Below are positions 52,254-61,560 of a stretch of DNA of 64,000 nucleotides, piece by piece. A model generated the notes under the pieces. It saw nothing but the letters and a program-made list of their open reading frames with translations, ran no database searches and was not told the DNA's origin. The translations under genes and the position numbers were made by a program. How positions within the stretch are numbered: position 1 is the stretch's first letter; each line of letters starts with the position of its first letter. Origin of the DNA: Polaribacter atrinae (lineage in GTDB: Bacteria; Bacteroidota; Bacteroidia; Flavobacteriales; Flavobacteriaceae); assembly GCF_038023995.1 (NCBI RefSeq), contig NZ_CP150660.1, forward strand, positions 3,904,501-3,968,500. The letters are read 5' to 3'.

Positions 52254-53894
52254 CTAACAGTATTTCCTTTTTCTCAAATAGTTAAAAACAAATCCGAAGG
52301 CAAATAATAAAAGTAAAGGTAAAGCAACATTTAAAAATTGCCAGAAAGTACGCTCTTTAAAGGCTTTTTGTTTGTCTAGTGTTCTAATTTGTAAAGTTTT
52401 GTTTCTAAGCTGAATCAAGCCTGCATCATCCAATAAATAATCAACTGTATTTAATAAGAAGTCTTTATTTCCAAATTGTTGATTTGTCCACTTGTCTCTA
52501 TTTAAATCGAAAGGTTGCTTTTTTAAAATCTGATTTTTTCCAATATCACCATCAGAAATTATTACCATTTTATTTTTGGTTGCATGCTCTTTAAAGAGTG
52601 GTGTTTCAAATGGTTTTACTCTGTCTTTGTAAGCCGATTTAAAATTACCTTCTAACAAAACAGCAAATAGTTGATTTCCGTCTGCATATTCTTCTTCAGT
52701 TACTTCATCAGCAATAGATTGAAGTTCAATAAAACCAGGCGTTCCTATTTTTTTTGTTAAAGTAGAACTCAGTAATAAAGGTGTTTTTTTAATGTTGTTT
52801 GTTAAAGTATCTATCTGATTTGCAAATTGTAATCTAACAGGAGAAACGTTTTTTGTAATTGGGTGATTTGGGTTTCCGCCAACCAAAGGATGATAAAACC
52901 AATCTAAGTTTTTAAACTGCGTTTGATTCCCAACTTTACCCGTTGCTAACGGAATTTGAGCTGCATATAAATCTTTAATAAGTGTGGTGTTAATTCTAAT
53001 TCCGTAAGAAAACAATAAATCTGTAAGGTTTAAATCTCTTGGGTATGCTAGCATTTTACCAGAGTTAAACAAACTGTCTTGATCTGCTTGTACATTGTCT
53101 AACATCCACAAGGTTTTTCCGCCATTGGCGATATATTGATCTAATGTAAGTTTTTCTTTCTCTGTAAATCTCTCTGTTGGTTTTGCTATAATTGCCAAAT
53201 CTAAAGACATTAAGTCTTGCAATGTTTGTTGCGGATTGGCTGCTACAGAATCTAAAGTAAATTTGGCTAATTTATATTTCTTAGCAACTTCACTTAAAAA
53301 ACTATACTGATAAATGTCTTGCAATTCTCCGTTTCCGGTAATTACAGCCACACTTTTTTGCCTGTTTTGAGTAACTGAATTTATAGCATTAGAAAAACTA
53401 TACTCTAAATTTTCAATGGCTTTTTGTAGTTGTTCGTCTTGCGATGCTACAATTGCATTTGGTAATAAAGAAGCAATGGTAGATTTTTTACCGTACGTAA
53501 CTTCTGCCCAAGGGAAAATAATAGCTTCAGATAATTTACCTTCTTCTTCTACTGTTAATTGACTAGGTAACATGCCTCTTTTAATCAAGTCTTCACGTTG
53601 ATTATCTGGAGTTTCAAAATTGATTTTGATGTTAGAATTAGTGGTGGCTAATTCTTCTAAATATTGTCGTGTTTCTGCTTGTAATCTTTTAAATTCTGAT
53701 GGGAAATCGCCTTCTAAATAAACGGTAACAAATAGAATGTCATCTACTTTAGAAAGAATGTTTTCTGTCGTTTTAGAAAGTGTGTAGCGATTATCTGCAG
53801 TTAAATCGAAGCGTTCGTAAAATGATTGGTTGATCGTATTTAAAAGAATCAAACCAACAATTATAAGGATGCTGTTTTTAAGATTTTTATTCAT
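52254..53894 (-). CDS. gldG: Gliding motility ABC transporter accessory protein GldG
   Basis: A 546-residue protein of the GldAFG ABC complex needed for gliding in Flavobacteriia. It has an N-terminal membrane anchor (NSILIIVGLILLNTIN), the characteristic NQSFYERFDLTADNRYTLSKTT, and a large periplasmic IFT52/DUF4350-like domain (VAVITGNGELQDIYQYSFL, LDLAIIAKPTERFTEKEKL, GGKTLWMLDNVQAD). A C-terminal membrane helix (about residues 520-540) ends in RKRKYC. It overlaps gldF by 8 bases, consistent with co-translation. The ATPase gldA is elsewhere, as is common. Confidence 0.94.
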   Translation of the reverse strand: MNKNLKNSILIIVGLILLNTINQSFYERFDLTADNRYTLSKTTENILSKVDDILFVTVYLEGDFPSEFKRLQAETRQYLEELATTNSNIKINFETPDNQREDLIKRGMLPSQLTVEEEGKLSEAIIFPWAEVTYGKKSTIASLLPNAIVASQDEQLQKAIENLEYSFSNAINSVTQNRQKSVAVITGNGELQDIYQYSFLSEVAKKYKLAKFTLDSVAANPQQTLQDLMSLDLAIIAKPTERFTEKEKLTLDQYIANGGKTLWMLDNVQADQDSLFNSGKMLAYPRDLNLTDLLFSYGIRINTTLIKDLYAAQIPLATGKVGNQTQFKNLDWFYHPLVGGNPNHPITKNVSPVRLQFANQIDTLTNNIKKTPLLLSSTLTKKIGTPGFIELQSIADEVTEEEYADGNQLFAVLLEGNFKSAYKDRVKPFETPLFKEHATKNKMVIISDGDIGKNQILKKQPFDLNRDKWTNQQFGNKDFLLNTVDYLLDDAGLIQLRNKTLQIRTLDKQKAFKERTFWQFLNVALPLLLLFAFGFVFNYLRKRKYC

Positions 53895-54603
53895 GGTCTA
53901 AACGTGTTTTAGTGATGAATAAAAAGAATATTGTTACACTTAAAAAGTATACAATATCTCGTGTGTCAATTACGCCTCTAGAAATACTTTTAAAATGTTC
54001 ATTTAATCCCATTTTTTTAATGGTTAAATCACCACCAAGAGTATCAGAAATTACATCAAACCCGTAAAACAAAAAGAAGGTGATAAGCACACCTAATATA
54101 AAAGCTACTATTTGGTTTTTAGAAAGAGTAGAAGTAAATAAACCAATAGAAGTATAGGTTGCTGCTAAGAATAATAAACCAAGATAAGAACCAATTGTAC
54201 TACCAAAATCGATGTTTCCGGCAGGGTTTCCTAATTGATAAATGGTATAAATGTAGGTTAATGTTGGTACTAGAGCAACAATAACTAATAAGAGTGATGC
54301 AGCGAATTTACCAAGTACAATTTGCCAATCAGAAATTGGTTTTGTTTTTAAGAGTTCTATGGTTCCGCTATTAAATTCATCAGCAAAACTTTTCATGGTA
54401 ATAGCCGGAATCAAAAATAAAAATACCCAAGGAGCAAAAAAGAAAAACGAATTTAAATCTGCAAAACCTGCATTTAAAATGTTAAAATCGCCTTTAAAAA
54501 CCCATAGAAATAAACCGTTTAATAACAAGAAAACACCAATAACTAAATAGGCAATTGGACTTGCAAAAAATGAGTTGAATTCTTTTTTTAAGATTGCTAT
54601 CAA
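53887..54603 (-). CDS. gldF: Gliding motility ABC transporter permease GldF
   Basis: A 238-residue six-helix ABC-2-type permease. It starts MIAILKKEFNSFFASPIAYLVIG, with the typical EFxSFFxSPIAY motif, continues with ITMKSFADEFNSGTIELLKTKPISDWQ (about residues 64-90) and ends in a membrane helix before TKTRLDHE. With GldA (ATPase) and GldG it forms the gliding-associated ABC exporter. It is the first gene of the gldF-gldG pair; the upstream spacer carries a dispersed dyad. Confidence 0.95.
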   Translation of the reverse strand: MIAILKKEFNSFFASPIAYLVIGVFLLLNGLFLWVFKGDFNILNAGFADLNSFFFFAPWVFLFLIPAITMKSFADEFNSGTIELLKTKPISDWQIVLGKFAASLLLVIVALVPTLTYIYTIYQLGNPAGNIDFGSTIGSYLGLLFLAATYTSIGLFTSTLSKNQIVAFILGVLITFFLFYGFDVISDTLGGDLTIKKMGLNEHFKSISRGVIDTRDIVYFLSVTIFFLFITKTRLDHE

Positions 54604-54635
54604 TGTTTATTTTATTTCTTTAAAGTTTACAAACA

Positions 54636-54707
54636 ATTGTCATTTCGAATTTTGAAAAGAGAAATTATATTGGATATAAATTCTTCTTTATTCGGAATGG
54701 CAATTGA
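54636..54707. repeat. Dispersed dyad TTGTCATTTCGAA...TTCGGAATGGCAA
   Basis: An imperfect inverted repeat: TTGTCATTTCGAATTTTG with GAGAAATTATA on the left, and AATTCTTCTTTATTCGGAATGGCAA on the right. It lies between the GNAT and gldF genes and resembles the repeats at 51892-52253. Confidence 0.55.
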
Positions 54708-54729
54708 TCGCTTAATTATTTTAGAATTT

Positions 54730-55257
54730 CTATTTTTCTAACTTATAAATTCTATTGTCTTCAAAACCTTCGTCTGTTCTGTCTATTTGTAAATCAAAAT
54801 CTAGTTTATGTAACAACGTAATAGAAGCAAGATTATTTTTGTGAGTAAAAGCTTCTATGGTGTTTAATTCCATTTTTTCAAAAGCATATTCTATTACTTC
54901 TTCAAAAGCCTCAGTCATATACCCTCTTTCTTGGTAATCTGGATGAATTTCATATCCAATTTCTGCATAATTTTCTGCAATATCAAAATTACGTAAACCA
55001 ATTGTACCTAGTAATTCAGAACTGTTTTTAGATTCAAGAACCCAAAAGATAACTTCATTATCTGCTACTAAATTAGAAGTTTGGTCTATAAAAGCTCTAG
55101 CTTCAGAAAGATTTTTAAGAGATTCACGTTGTATGTATTTGTTAACCTCTTTGTTTGCTCTTAAACCAAAAATTGCTTTTGCATCTTCTAAGTTTATTGC
55201 TCTTAATGTTAATCTGTCTGTTTCTAAAACAGGGAAAGTAGTAAAATCGAAATCCAT
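54730..55257 (-). CDS. GNAT-family N-acetyltransferase (RimJ/RimL-like)
   Basis: A 175-residue acetyltransferase starting MDFDFTTFPVLETDRLTLRAI, the typical opening of RimJ/RimL/SpeG-like GNATs. The acetyl-CoA pyrophosphate loop is YEIHPDYQERGYMTEAFEEVI (about residues 103-123). The motif B region (HKNNLASITLLHKLDFDLQ) follows. The acceptor is unknown: a protein N-terminus or small molecule is equally possible. It lies 25 bases before the monooxygenase-like gene's end on the same strand and may form a unit with it and the SAM hydrolase gene. Confidence 0.88.
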   Translation of the reverse strand: MDFDFTTFPVLETDRLTLRAINLEDAKAIFGLRANKEVNKYIQRESLKNLSEARAFIDQTSNLVADNEVIFWVLESKNSSELLGTIGLRNFDIAENYAEIGYEIHPDYQERGYMTEAFEEVIEYAFEKMELNTIEAFTHKNNLASITLLHKLDFDLQIDRTDEGFEDNRIYKLEK

Positions 55258-55282
55258 TATTTATTTATATTTGTCTTAATTT

Positions 55283-55579
55283 TTATTGTAAGCTAGCTTT
55301 TTTATCTACGCTCCATGCTAACGGTTTGTCGTTAAAAAATACTTTTGTTTTTGCCCAAACACCTTTAAAAAGTGCTGAGTTTCGGTAATTTTCTAAATCT
55401 TCTTCTTGTTCCCAATAAGAATAGGTGAAAAAGATTTCTGGGTTTGTTTTATCTTGATATAACTCTAATAAGTTACATCCTTTAGAGGCTTTAATTAATG
55501 TTTTTTTCTCTTCGAACATTATTAAAAACTCATTTATATGTTTTGTATGAAAACTCATTTTTACAATTCTAACCAACAT
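55283..55579 (-). CDS. Antibiotic biosynthesis monooxygenase (ABM) domain protein
   Basis: A 98-residue dimeric alpha-beta barrel (ABM-like) protein. It starts MLVRIVKMSFHTKHINEFLIMFEEKK, followed by GCNLLELYQDKTNPEIFFTYSYWEQEEDLENYRNSALF, the typical core with a W-E and small-substrate pocket. Relatives oxidise quinols or degrade haem; without further conserved residues the activity is open. It lies 5 bases after the SAM hydrolase gene, so the two are probably co-transcribed. Confidence 0.85.
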   Translation of the reverse strand: MLVRIVKMSFHTKHINEFLIMFEEKKTLIKASKGCNLLELYQDKTNPEIFFTYSYWEQEEDLENYRNSALFKGVWAKTKVFFNDKPLAWSVDKKASLQ

Positions 55580-55584
55580 CCTTT

Positions 55585-56445
55585 TTATGTTAAATGTGTA
55601 AAATCTGGTTTAATGTCATCTATAAAATCGATAATGATAGCATCTCTATAACCTAAACCTAGTAGGGTAGATGCTCCACCAACCGTGTCTAAATTACTTC
55701 TATAAATGGCAATTTCTAAATAGCCCGCAGAATTAAAAATAGCTAATTTATGGCCTTCATATTGCTGGTTGCTATAAGATTCATTGCTTACTACTTCATT
55801 ATATTTATTAAATATTTTTGTAAAAAAATGTTTTCTTGCATGCACAATAAAACCTCTTCCTTTGCCAATATCTTTAAGCATTTTTTTACTGATGTTGGTA
55901 ATTACATTTCCGTAATTATCAATATAAATAATACCTCCAGTAATTTGATTTTGCTGTTGATTTGTCTTTGGCTGAATTTCTACAATCTTTTTTAATTCAG
56001 AAATTTCTTTACCAATTACTGTTAAATTTCCTCCTCTAGCAATAAAACATGCTACTTGTACAAATACATCTAAAACAGGAAAACTACTTTCTACTCTGTC
56101 ATGAATGTTAATTTCTACAATTTTACTTGGTTGAATTTCTGAAGCAATCATAGAGATTAAGCCGTTATCTGGACATACAAAAAAATGACCGTCTAATTCT
56201 ATTGCAATATGCTTATTGTCATCACTTAATTCTGAGTCTACACCAACAATATGTATGGTTCCTTTAGGGAAACTTTTGTAAGAATTTTTTAAAATATAAG
56301 CCGTTTCGGTAATGCTAAAAGGAGACACTTCATGCGTAATATCTACAATTTTAGCATCTGGTAGTTCAGAATAAATAGCTCCTTTTACAGCGCCAACAAA
56401 GTGGTCTTTTGTTCCAAAATCTGTGGTTAAAGTGATTATAGACAT
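55585..56445 (-). CDS. S-adenosylmethionine hydrolase (DUF62/SAM hydroxide adenosyltransferase)
   Basis: A 286-residue enzyme of the SAM hydroxide adenosyltransferase/halogenase fold, which splits SAM to adenosine and methionine using activated water. Signatures are ITLTTDFGTKDHFVGAVKGAIYSELPDAKIVDITHEV (about residues 4-40), HFFVCPDNGLISMI (about 88-101) and IIYIDNYGNVITNIS (about 167-181), with the catalytic Asp/Arg/His set distributed in these. No halogenase-type chloride loop is obvious. It may limit SAM levels. It is divergent from phoH. Confidence 0.92.
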   Translation of the reverse strand: MSIITLTTDFGTKDHFVGAVKGAIYSELPDAKIVDITHEVSPFSITETAYILKNSYKSFPKGTIHIVGVDSELSDDNKHIAIELDGHFFVCPDNGLISMIASEIQPSKIVEINIHDRVESSFPVLDVFVQVACFIARGGNLTVIGKEISELKKIVEIQPKTNQQQNQITGGIIYIDNYGNVITNISKKMLKDIGKGRGFIVHARKHFFTKIFNKYNEVVSNESYSNQQYEGHKLAIFNSAGYLEIAIYRSNLDTVGGASTLLGLGYRDAIIIDFIDDIKPDFTHLT

Positions 56446-56574
56446 TAAAAAATTGGCTGTTAATTAATTGTGTAAAAGTTGTTGATTATTTTACGCAAAT
56501 CTAATCATTTTAAAAAATTTAATGGTTATTTTTAGTTGAAATATAAATGTAATTTATTAATAAAAATTAATCAT

Positions 56575-57528
56575 TTGAACGAACGCACTATAGAGCTTAC
56601 AGAAATTAGTCCTAAAGATTTTTTCGGAGCGCAAAACAGTACTATTGAACAATTAAAAAGATACTTTCCTAAAATTAAAATCGTTGCTAGAGGATCTAAA
56701 TTAAAAATTTATGGCGAACCAGAAATTTTAGATGAGTTTGAAATTAGATTAGAACGTTTGATAAAGTATTATAATAAATACAATAAGTTAGACGAAAACA
56801 GTATTGAACAAATTTTAACTTCTAATGGAAATGAAGAAAAAATAACTGCGGCTAAAAATGCTAAAGAAATTTTGGTACATGGAGTTAGCGGAAGGTTGAT
56901 AAAGCCACAAACAGAAAACCAACGAAAAATGGTTACCCTTATGGGTAAAAACGATATGTTGTTTGCTGTTGGACCTGCAGGTACAGGGAAAACATACACA
57001 GCGGTTGCTCTGGCTGTAAAAGCTTTAAAAGAAAAAGAAGTTAGAAGAATAATTTTAACAAGACCTGCAGTAGAATCTGGTGAAAATTTAGGGTTTCTTC
57101 CTGGAGATTTAAAAGAAAAATTAGATCCTTATATGCAACCTTTGTACGATGCCTTAAGAGATATGATTCCGCATGAGCGTTTAGAATCTTATATAGAAAA
57201 AGGAGTTATTCAAATTGCACCTTTGGCTTTTATGCGTGGTAGAACTTTAGATAATGCTTTTGTAATTTTAGATGAAGCACAGAATACAACCCATAATCAA
57301 ATGAAGATGTTTTTAACAAGAATGGGTAAAAGTGCAAAGTTTATTATTACTGGAGATCCTGGTCAGATAGATTTACCTAGAAAGCAAGTTTCTGGATTGA
57401 AAGAATCTTTATTGGCGCTAAAAGATATTGACGGAATTGCCCAAGTATATTTAGACGATAAAGATGTGGTAAGACACCGTTTGGTGAGGAAAATAATTAG
57501 TGCTTATAAGAGTATAGAAACAGAATAA
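56575..57528 (+). CDS. phoH: PhoH-family ATPase
   Basis: A 317-residue protein, with TTG at 56575 chosen as start (LNERTIELTEISPKDFFGAQ) because this is where family similarity begins. The next in-frame start upstream, at 56536, adds 13 unlikely residues. An N-terminal KH-like segment (LKRYFPKIKIVARGSKLKIYG) precedes the ATPase: Walker A VGPAGTGKTYTA (about residues 137-148), VILDEAQNTTHNQMKMFL (Walker B) and ITGDPGQIDLPRK. PhoH-like ATPases are thought to be RNA helicase-like or linked to RNA decay. No partner such as ybeY is adjacent. The next gene is purC, with its own promoter. Confidence 0.9.
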   Translation: MNERTIELTEISPKDFFGAQNSTIEQLKRYFPKIKIVARGSKLKIYGEPEILDEFEIRLERLIKYYNKYNKLDENSIEQILTSNGNEEKITAAKNAKEILVHGVSGRLIKPQTENQRKMVTLMGKNDMLFAVGPAGTGKTYTAVALAVKALKEKEVRRIILTRPAVESGENLGFLPGDLKEKLDPYMQPLYDALRDMIPHERLESYIEKGVIQIAPLAFMRGRTLDNAFVILDEAQNTTHNQMKMFLTRMGKSAKFIITGDPGQIDLPRKQVSGLKESLLALKDIDGIAQVYLDDKDVVRHRLVRKIISAYKSIETE

Positions 57529-57537
57529 AAATTTTAG

Positions 57538-57568
57538 TTGTTAGTAACTAGTCTTTAGTTTATTTTTG
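57538..57568 (+). promoter_or_regulatory. Candidate purC promoter
   Basis: TTG (57538-57540), a 20-base spacer and TATTTTTG (57561-57568) fit the Bacteroidota consensus, 24 bases before the purC start. The spacing is the same as in the promoter at 22644-22674. Confidence 0.6.
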
Positions 57569-57591
57569 CGGCCACAACAACATAACATATA

Positions 57592-58536
57592 ATGAATACA
57601 ATTAACAATACTAATTTTCAATTTCCTAACCAGAAGTCTGTTTATATAGGTAAAGTAAGAGAAGTTTATAATATAAATGACGATCTTTTGGTGATGATTG
57701 CAACAGATAGATTGTCTGCTTTCGACGTTGTTTTACCACGTCAAATTCCGTTTAAAGGTCAGATTTTAAATCAGATTGCAACAAAAATGATGAATGATAC
57801 CGCAGATATTGTTCCTAATTGGTTAATTGCAAATCCAGATGAAAATGTAGCAGTAGGTCATTTATGCGATCCATTTAAAGTAGAAATGGTTATTCGTGGT
57901 TATATGTCTGGTCATGCAGCGCGTGAATATAAATTAGGTAAAAGAACTTTATGTGGTGTTGAAATGCCAGAAGGATTAAAGGAAAATGATAAATTTCCAG
58001 AACCTTTAATTACACCTTCTACCAAAGCAGATAATGGAGAACATGATGAAGATATTTCTAGAGAAGATATTTTGTCTAAAGGAATTGTTTCTGAAGAAGA
58101 TTATATCATATTAGAAAACTATACAAGAGCTTTATTTGCTAGAGGAACAGAAATTGCAGCAAAAAGAGGATTGATTTTAGTGGATACTAAATATGAATTT
58201 GGTAAAACGAAGGAAGGGAAAATTGTATTGATTGATGAAATTCATACTCCAGATTCTTCTCGTTATTTTTATGCAGAAGGATATCAAGAAAGACAAGACA
58301 AAGGCGAAAGTCAAAAACAACTATCTAAAGAATTTGTGCGTCAATGGTTAATTGAAAACGGTTTTCAAGGAAAAGACGGACAAAAAGTACCTGCAATGAC
58401 AGATGATAAAATCATCGAAATTTCTAATAGATATATAGAATTATACGAACAAATTACTGGAGAAGCTTTTGTAAAAGCGACTACAGACAATGTATTAAAT
58501 AGAATTGAGGAGAATGTACTTCAATTTTTAAAATAA
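57592..58536 (+). CDS. purC: Phosphoribosylaminoimidazole-succinocarboxamide synthase
   Basis: A 314-residue SAICAR synthetase, the eighth step of IMP synthesis, joining CAIR and aspartate with ATP. The longer Bacteroidota/fungal-type form is seen: [33 protein letters not shown] (about residues 16-48), [24 protein letters not shown] (about 99-122), [20 protein letters not shown] (about 206-225) and [18 protein letters not shown]. It has its own promoter, so purine repressor-type control is possible, but no PurR box is visible. Confidence 0.97.
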   Translation: MNTINNTNFQFPNQKSVYIGKVREVYNINDDLLVMIATDRLSAFDVVLPRQIPFKGQILNQIATKMMNDTADIVPNWLIANPDENVAVGHLCDPFKVEMVIRGYMSGHAAREYKLGKRTLCGVEMPEGLKENDKFPEPLITPSTKADNGEHDEDISREDILSKGIVSEEDYIILENYTRALFARGTEIAAKRGLILVDTKYEFGKTKEGKIVLIDEIHTPDSSRYFYAEGYQERQDKGESQKQLSKEFVRQWLIENGFQGKDGQKVPAMTDDKIIEISNRYIELYEQITGEAFVKATTDNVLNRIEENVLQFLK

Positions 58537-58548
58537 CACATAAATTTA

Positions 58549-58634
58549 CGTCATTGCGAGGAGGAACGACGTGGCAATCTGATTATTTTAATTATAAATA
58601 AAAGATTACTTCGTTATGCTTCCTCGTAATGACG
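58549..58634. repeat. CGTCATTGCGAGG-type inverted repeat element
   Basis: Two 32-base arms (58549-58580 and 58603-58634), complementary at about 24 of 32 positions, flank a 22-base A+T loop: left CGTCATTGCGAGGAGG ... GGCAATCT, right AGATTACTTC ... CCTCGTAATGACG. It fills the purC-fabV spacer. A left half-arm also occurs at 12119-12153. Such elements are scattered through many flavobacterial genomes. Confidence 0.8.
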
Positions 58635-58655
58635 AATCTTTTAAAACTAACAACC

Positions 58656-59843
58656 ATGATTATAGAACCAAGAACAAGAGGATTTATCTGTTTAACATCG
58701 CACCCAACGGGTTGTGAGCAAAACGTGATCAATCAAATAGAATACGTAAAATCGAAAGGAAAAATTGACGGAGCTAAAAAAGTACTAGTAATAGGTTCTT
58801 CTACAGGATTTGGACTAGCTTCAAGGATATCAAGTGCTTTTGGATCTGATGCTGCAACTATTGGGGTTTTCTTTGACAAACCAGCAACAGAAGGTAGACC
58901 AGGTTCACCAGGTTTTTACAATACAGCAGCTTTTGAAAAACATGCAACTGCTGCAGGTTTATATGCAAAAAGTATCAACGGAGATGCTTTTTCTAACGAA
59001 ATAAAAGAGCAAGTTGTAAACTTAATTAAAGAAGACTTAGGGCAAGTAGATTTAGTAATTTACAGTTTAGCCTCACCAGTAAGAACACATCCTGTAACAG
59101 GAAAAAGATATAAATCCGTTTTAAAGCCAATTGGCGATGTTTTTTCTAACAAAACAGTAGATTTTCATACCGGTAAAGTATCAGAAATTTCTATCAATCC
59201 TGCAGAAGGAGAAGATGTAGAAAACACCATAAACGTAATGGGTGGTGAAGATTGGAAAATGTGGATGGACGCATTACAATCTGAAAACTTATTAGCAGAA
59301 GGAGCTACCACAGTTGCTTATTCTTATATTGGCCCAGACGTAACAAAGCCAGTATATAGAAACGGAACTATTGGAGCTGCCAAAGATCATTTAGAAGCTA
59401 CAGCTTTTACAATTTCAGACGATTTAAAATCAATTGGTGGTAAAGCATTTGTTTCTGTAAATAAAGCGTTAGTTACACAAGCAAGTTCTGCAATTCCTGT
59501 AATTCCTTTATACATTTCTTTATTGTATAAGGTGATGAAAGCAAAAGGAATTCATGAAGGTTGTATCGAACAAATTCAACGTTTGTATAGTGAGCGTTTA
59601 TTTGGTGGAGATTTAGCTTTGGATGAAAAAGGTAGAATTAGAGTTGACGACTGGGAAATGAGAGAAGATGTACAAGCAGAAGTTAATAAACTTTGGGAAA
59701 CAGCAACAACAGAAAACTTATCAGAAATTGGCGATTTAGAAGGCTATAGTAACGATTTTTATAACCTTTTTGGTTTTAAAGTTGAAGGTGTAGATTATAA
59801 TGCTGATGTTAATGAAGTAGTTAACGTACCAAGTATTCATTAA
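58656..59843 (+). CDS. fabV: Enoyl-ACP/trans-2-enoyl-CoA reductase FabV
   Basis: A 395-residue NADH-dependent enoyl reductase completing the fatty acid elongation cycle. The start at 58656 gives MIIEPRTRGFICLTSHPTGCEQNV, the usual N-terminus. The nucleotide loop VLVIGSSTGFGLASRI lies at about residues 50-65. The catalytic Tyr-x8-Lys occurs in YSYIGPDVTK (about 226-235), with a second lysine in TIGAAKDHLE. SVNKALVTQASSAIPVIPLY follows. FabV replaces the triclosan-sensitive FabI in many bacteria. It lies alone; the preceding spacer is a dispersed repeat. Confidence 0.96.
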   Translation: MIIEPRTRGFICLTSHPTGCEQNVINQIEYVKSKGKIDGAKKVLVIGSSTGFGLASRISSAFGSDAATIGVFFDKPATEGRPGSPGFYNTAAFEKHATAAGLYAKSINGDAFSNEIKEQVVNLIKEDLGQVDLVIYSLASPVRTHPVTGKRYKSVLKPIGDVFSNKTVDFHTGKVSEISINPAEGEDVENTINVMGGEDWKMWMDALQSENLLAEGATTVAYSYIGPDVTKPVYRNGTIGAAKDHLEATAFTISDDLKSIGGKAFVSVNKALVTQASSAIPVIPLYISLLYKVMKAKGIHEGCIEQIQRLYSERLFGGDLALDEKGRIRVDDWEMREDVQAEVNKLWETATTENLSEIGDLEGYSNDFYNLFGFKVEGVDYNADVNEVVNVPSIH

Positions 59844-59877
59844 GAATTTTATCCCGCGATAGCGGAATTTTAAATAT

Positions 59878-59915
59878 AAACCTCACAGATTTTATTTTGT
59901 GAGGTTTTCTTTTTT
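59878..59915 (+). terminator. Rho-independent terminator after fabV
   Basis: AAACCTCACA pairs with TGTGAGGTTT around ~10 bases, followed by a T-rich run. A small hairpin CCGC-GATA-GCGG precedes it at about 59855. Confidence 0.75.
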
Positions 59916-59939
59916 ATATTGTAAAAAAAAATAGAGTTA

Positions 59940-60419
59940 ATGAAGGCTGTTACCTTAAAACAATTAAAAGATGAACTTTCTCATAAATCTGCCAATGAGT
60001 TAAAGGAGTTGTGTTTGCATTTGTCTAAATTTAAGAAAGAGAATAAAGAATTGTTAACCTATTTGTTATTCGAATCTCATGACGAAGAACAGTATATACA
60101 GAGTGTAAAAGATCAAAACGAAGTATTGTTTTCAGAAATAAATACAAAGAGTTATTTCTATATTAGAAAAAGTGTTCGAAAGATTTTAACACTCAACAAA
60201 AAATTTATTAGGTATTCTAAAAAGAAAGAAACAGAAGCAGCATTGTTACTTCATTTTTGCGCTTGTTTAAAAGACTTTAAACCGTCTATGAAAAATAGTG
60301 CCAGATTAACGGCAACTTTTGATAGGCAAGTGGTTTTAATTAAAAAAGCAATAGCTACCTTGCATGAAGATTTACAATATGATTATCAATTAGAATTAGA
60401 GGAATTATTAAATGAATAA
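59940..60419 (+). CDS. Uncharacterised small helical protein
   Basis: A 159-residue basic, helical, cytoplasmic protein (MKAVTLKQLKDELSHKSANELKELCLHLSKFKKENKELLTYLLF; ...SYFYIRKSVRKILTLNKKFIRY). It is rich in Lys and Leu, with several conserved-looking helices and the C-terminal LQYDYQLELEELLNE. I do not recognise the family. It overlaps the next gene by 8 bases, indicating a two-gene unit. No nucleic-acid-binding motif is obvious beyond its charge. Confidence 0.7.
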   Translation: MKAVTLKQLKDELSHKSANELKELCLHLSKFKKENKELLTYLLFESHDEEQYIQSVKDQNEVLFSEINTKSYFYIRKSVRKILTLNKKFIRYSKKKETEAALLLHFCACLKDFKPSMKNSARLTATFDRQVVLIKKAIATLHEDLQYDYQLELEELLNE

Positions 60420-60783
60420 AAAAGAAAGACCAGTTTTGACGGATTTAATTAAGGAAGGAACTTCTGAAATGGAAAAATTTCAAAATGAAGTGATACGACC
60501 TGTTATAAAAATGCAGCACAATTTATTAATTACTTCATTTAAAAACTATCTTCTAAAAAGAAAAGTTGATTTTGCTGTTTTACCAGATAAGAAAAAGAGA
60601 AGTAAAGTAACGGCTATTTATAAAACGGACAATAATTATAAGAATTTTACTTTGGGAGTAATCATTGGTCATTTTTCTACGGATGAATTTACTTTTTATA
60701 GTGATAATGCATCCGAAATAAATAGAAGGGTTTTGCAAATTACGTCTCAAAGAATTAAGGATAGTATTTTGGAGGTTGTGTAG
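60412..60783 (+). CDS. Uncharacterised protein coupled to the preceding gene
   Basis: A 123-residue protein (ERPVLTDLIKEGTSEMEKFQNEVIRPVIKMQHNLLITSFKNYLLKRK; FTLGVIIGHFSTDEFTFYSDNASEINRRVLQI). Relatives I recall are sometimes annotated glyoxalase, but no metal-binding glyoxalase residues are evident, so I leave the function open. It starts 8 bases inside the preceding gene. The conserved core is the helix EKFQNEVIRPVIKMQH and the strand-like IGHFSTDEFTFY. Confidence 0.68.
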   Translation: MNKKERPVLTDLIKEGTSEMEKFQNEVIRPVIKMQHNLLITSFKNYLLKRKVDFAVLPDKKKRSKVTAIYKTDNNYKNFTLGVIIGHFSTDEFTFYSDNASEINRRVLQITSQRIKDSILEVV

Positions 60784-60862
60784 TAGTAATTAATTTTTAT
60801 ATCATTTTAAAAAAAGTAAGCCAATATTTATTTGGTTTACTAAATGTTGGAAGCTATAAACT

Positions 60863-61560
60863 ATGAAAAACACACTAACAGATAAATTAACGAAAGCAAG
60901 TCTTCAATATGGAGAACAAACATTAATTAGAACTGGAATAAATCTAATTCCATATGTTGGGGGAGCATTAGATTTTTTGATATCCAATCATGGTCAGAAT
61001 TACACTATAAAAAGAATCAATACTTTTATCGAAGAACTTCAATCTGAAATATCAAAACTTAAAGAGGAGCAGATAAATAAAAAATATTTAGAAAGTGAAG
61101 AAGGGTTTGACTTGTTAGTTAAAAGTTTTAATTCTGTATCTAAAACGAGAAATACTGAAAAAATAAAAACATATGCTCAAATAGTAACTGGAGCTATTAT
61201 TTCCAAGAAAACTTTTAAATATAACGAACCTGAATTGTATTTAAGAATTATAGACGAATTGTCTGAGCCTGAAATTCAAATTGCATATGCTCTATACAAT
61301 TTGAAAGAAAATGAAAAATTTGACATTTTCAAAAGAAAAGATAAAGAGTACCCTAAAGGAATTACTAATGACGCTGAATTAATTGCATTTCATAATACTA
61401 ATTTTAGTTCTGAAGATATAAACCATTGTTAATCAGAATAGAGAAAACAGGTCTAATTAAAGAAATGATAGGTGGCTCAATATTGGGATATGATGGAGGA
61501 GTATATGAAATAGAACCTATATTCAAAAAACTAATTATGTTTATACAATTTCACAAATAA
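60863..61560 (+). pseudogene. Uncharacterised helical protein, frameshifted
   Basis: The first frame (60863-61432) gives 189 residues: an Ala/Gly hydrophobic segment (INLIPYVGGALDFLISNHG), a coiled coil and FNSVSKTRNTEKIKTYAQIVTGAI. It ends abruptly at NHC-stop. In the neighbouring frame coding continues at once (LIRIEKTGLIKEMIGGSILGYDGGVYEIEPIFKKLI) to a TAA at 61558-61560. Adding one base at ~61426 (CATTG to CATTTG) restores a single ~232-residue protein whose end resembles a winged helix. Similar proteins sit in accessory or defence-like regions of Bacteroidota; function unknown. Confidence 0.75.
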
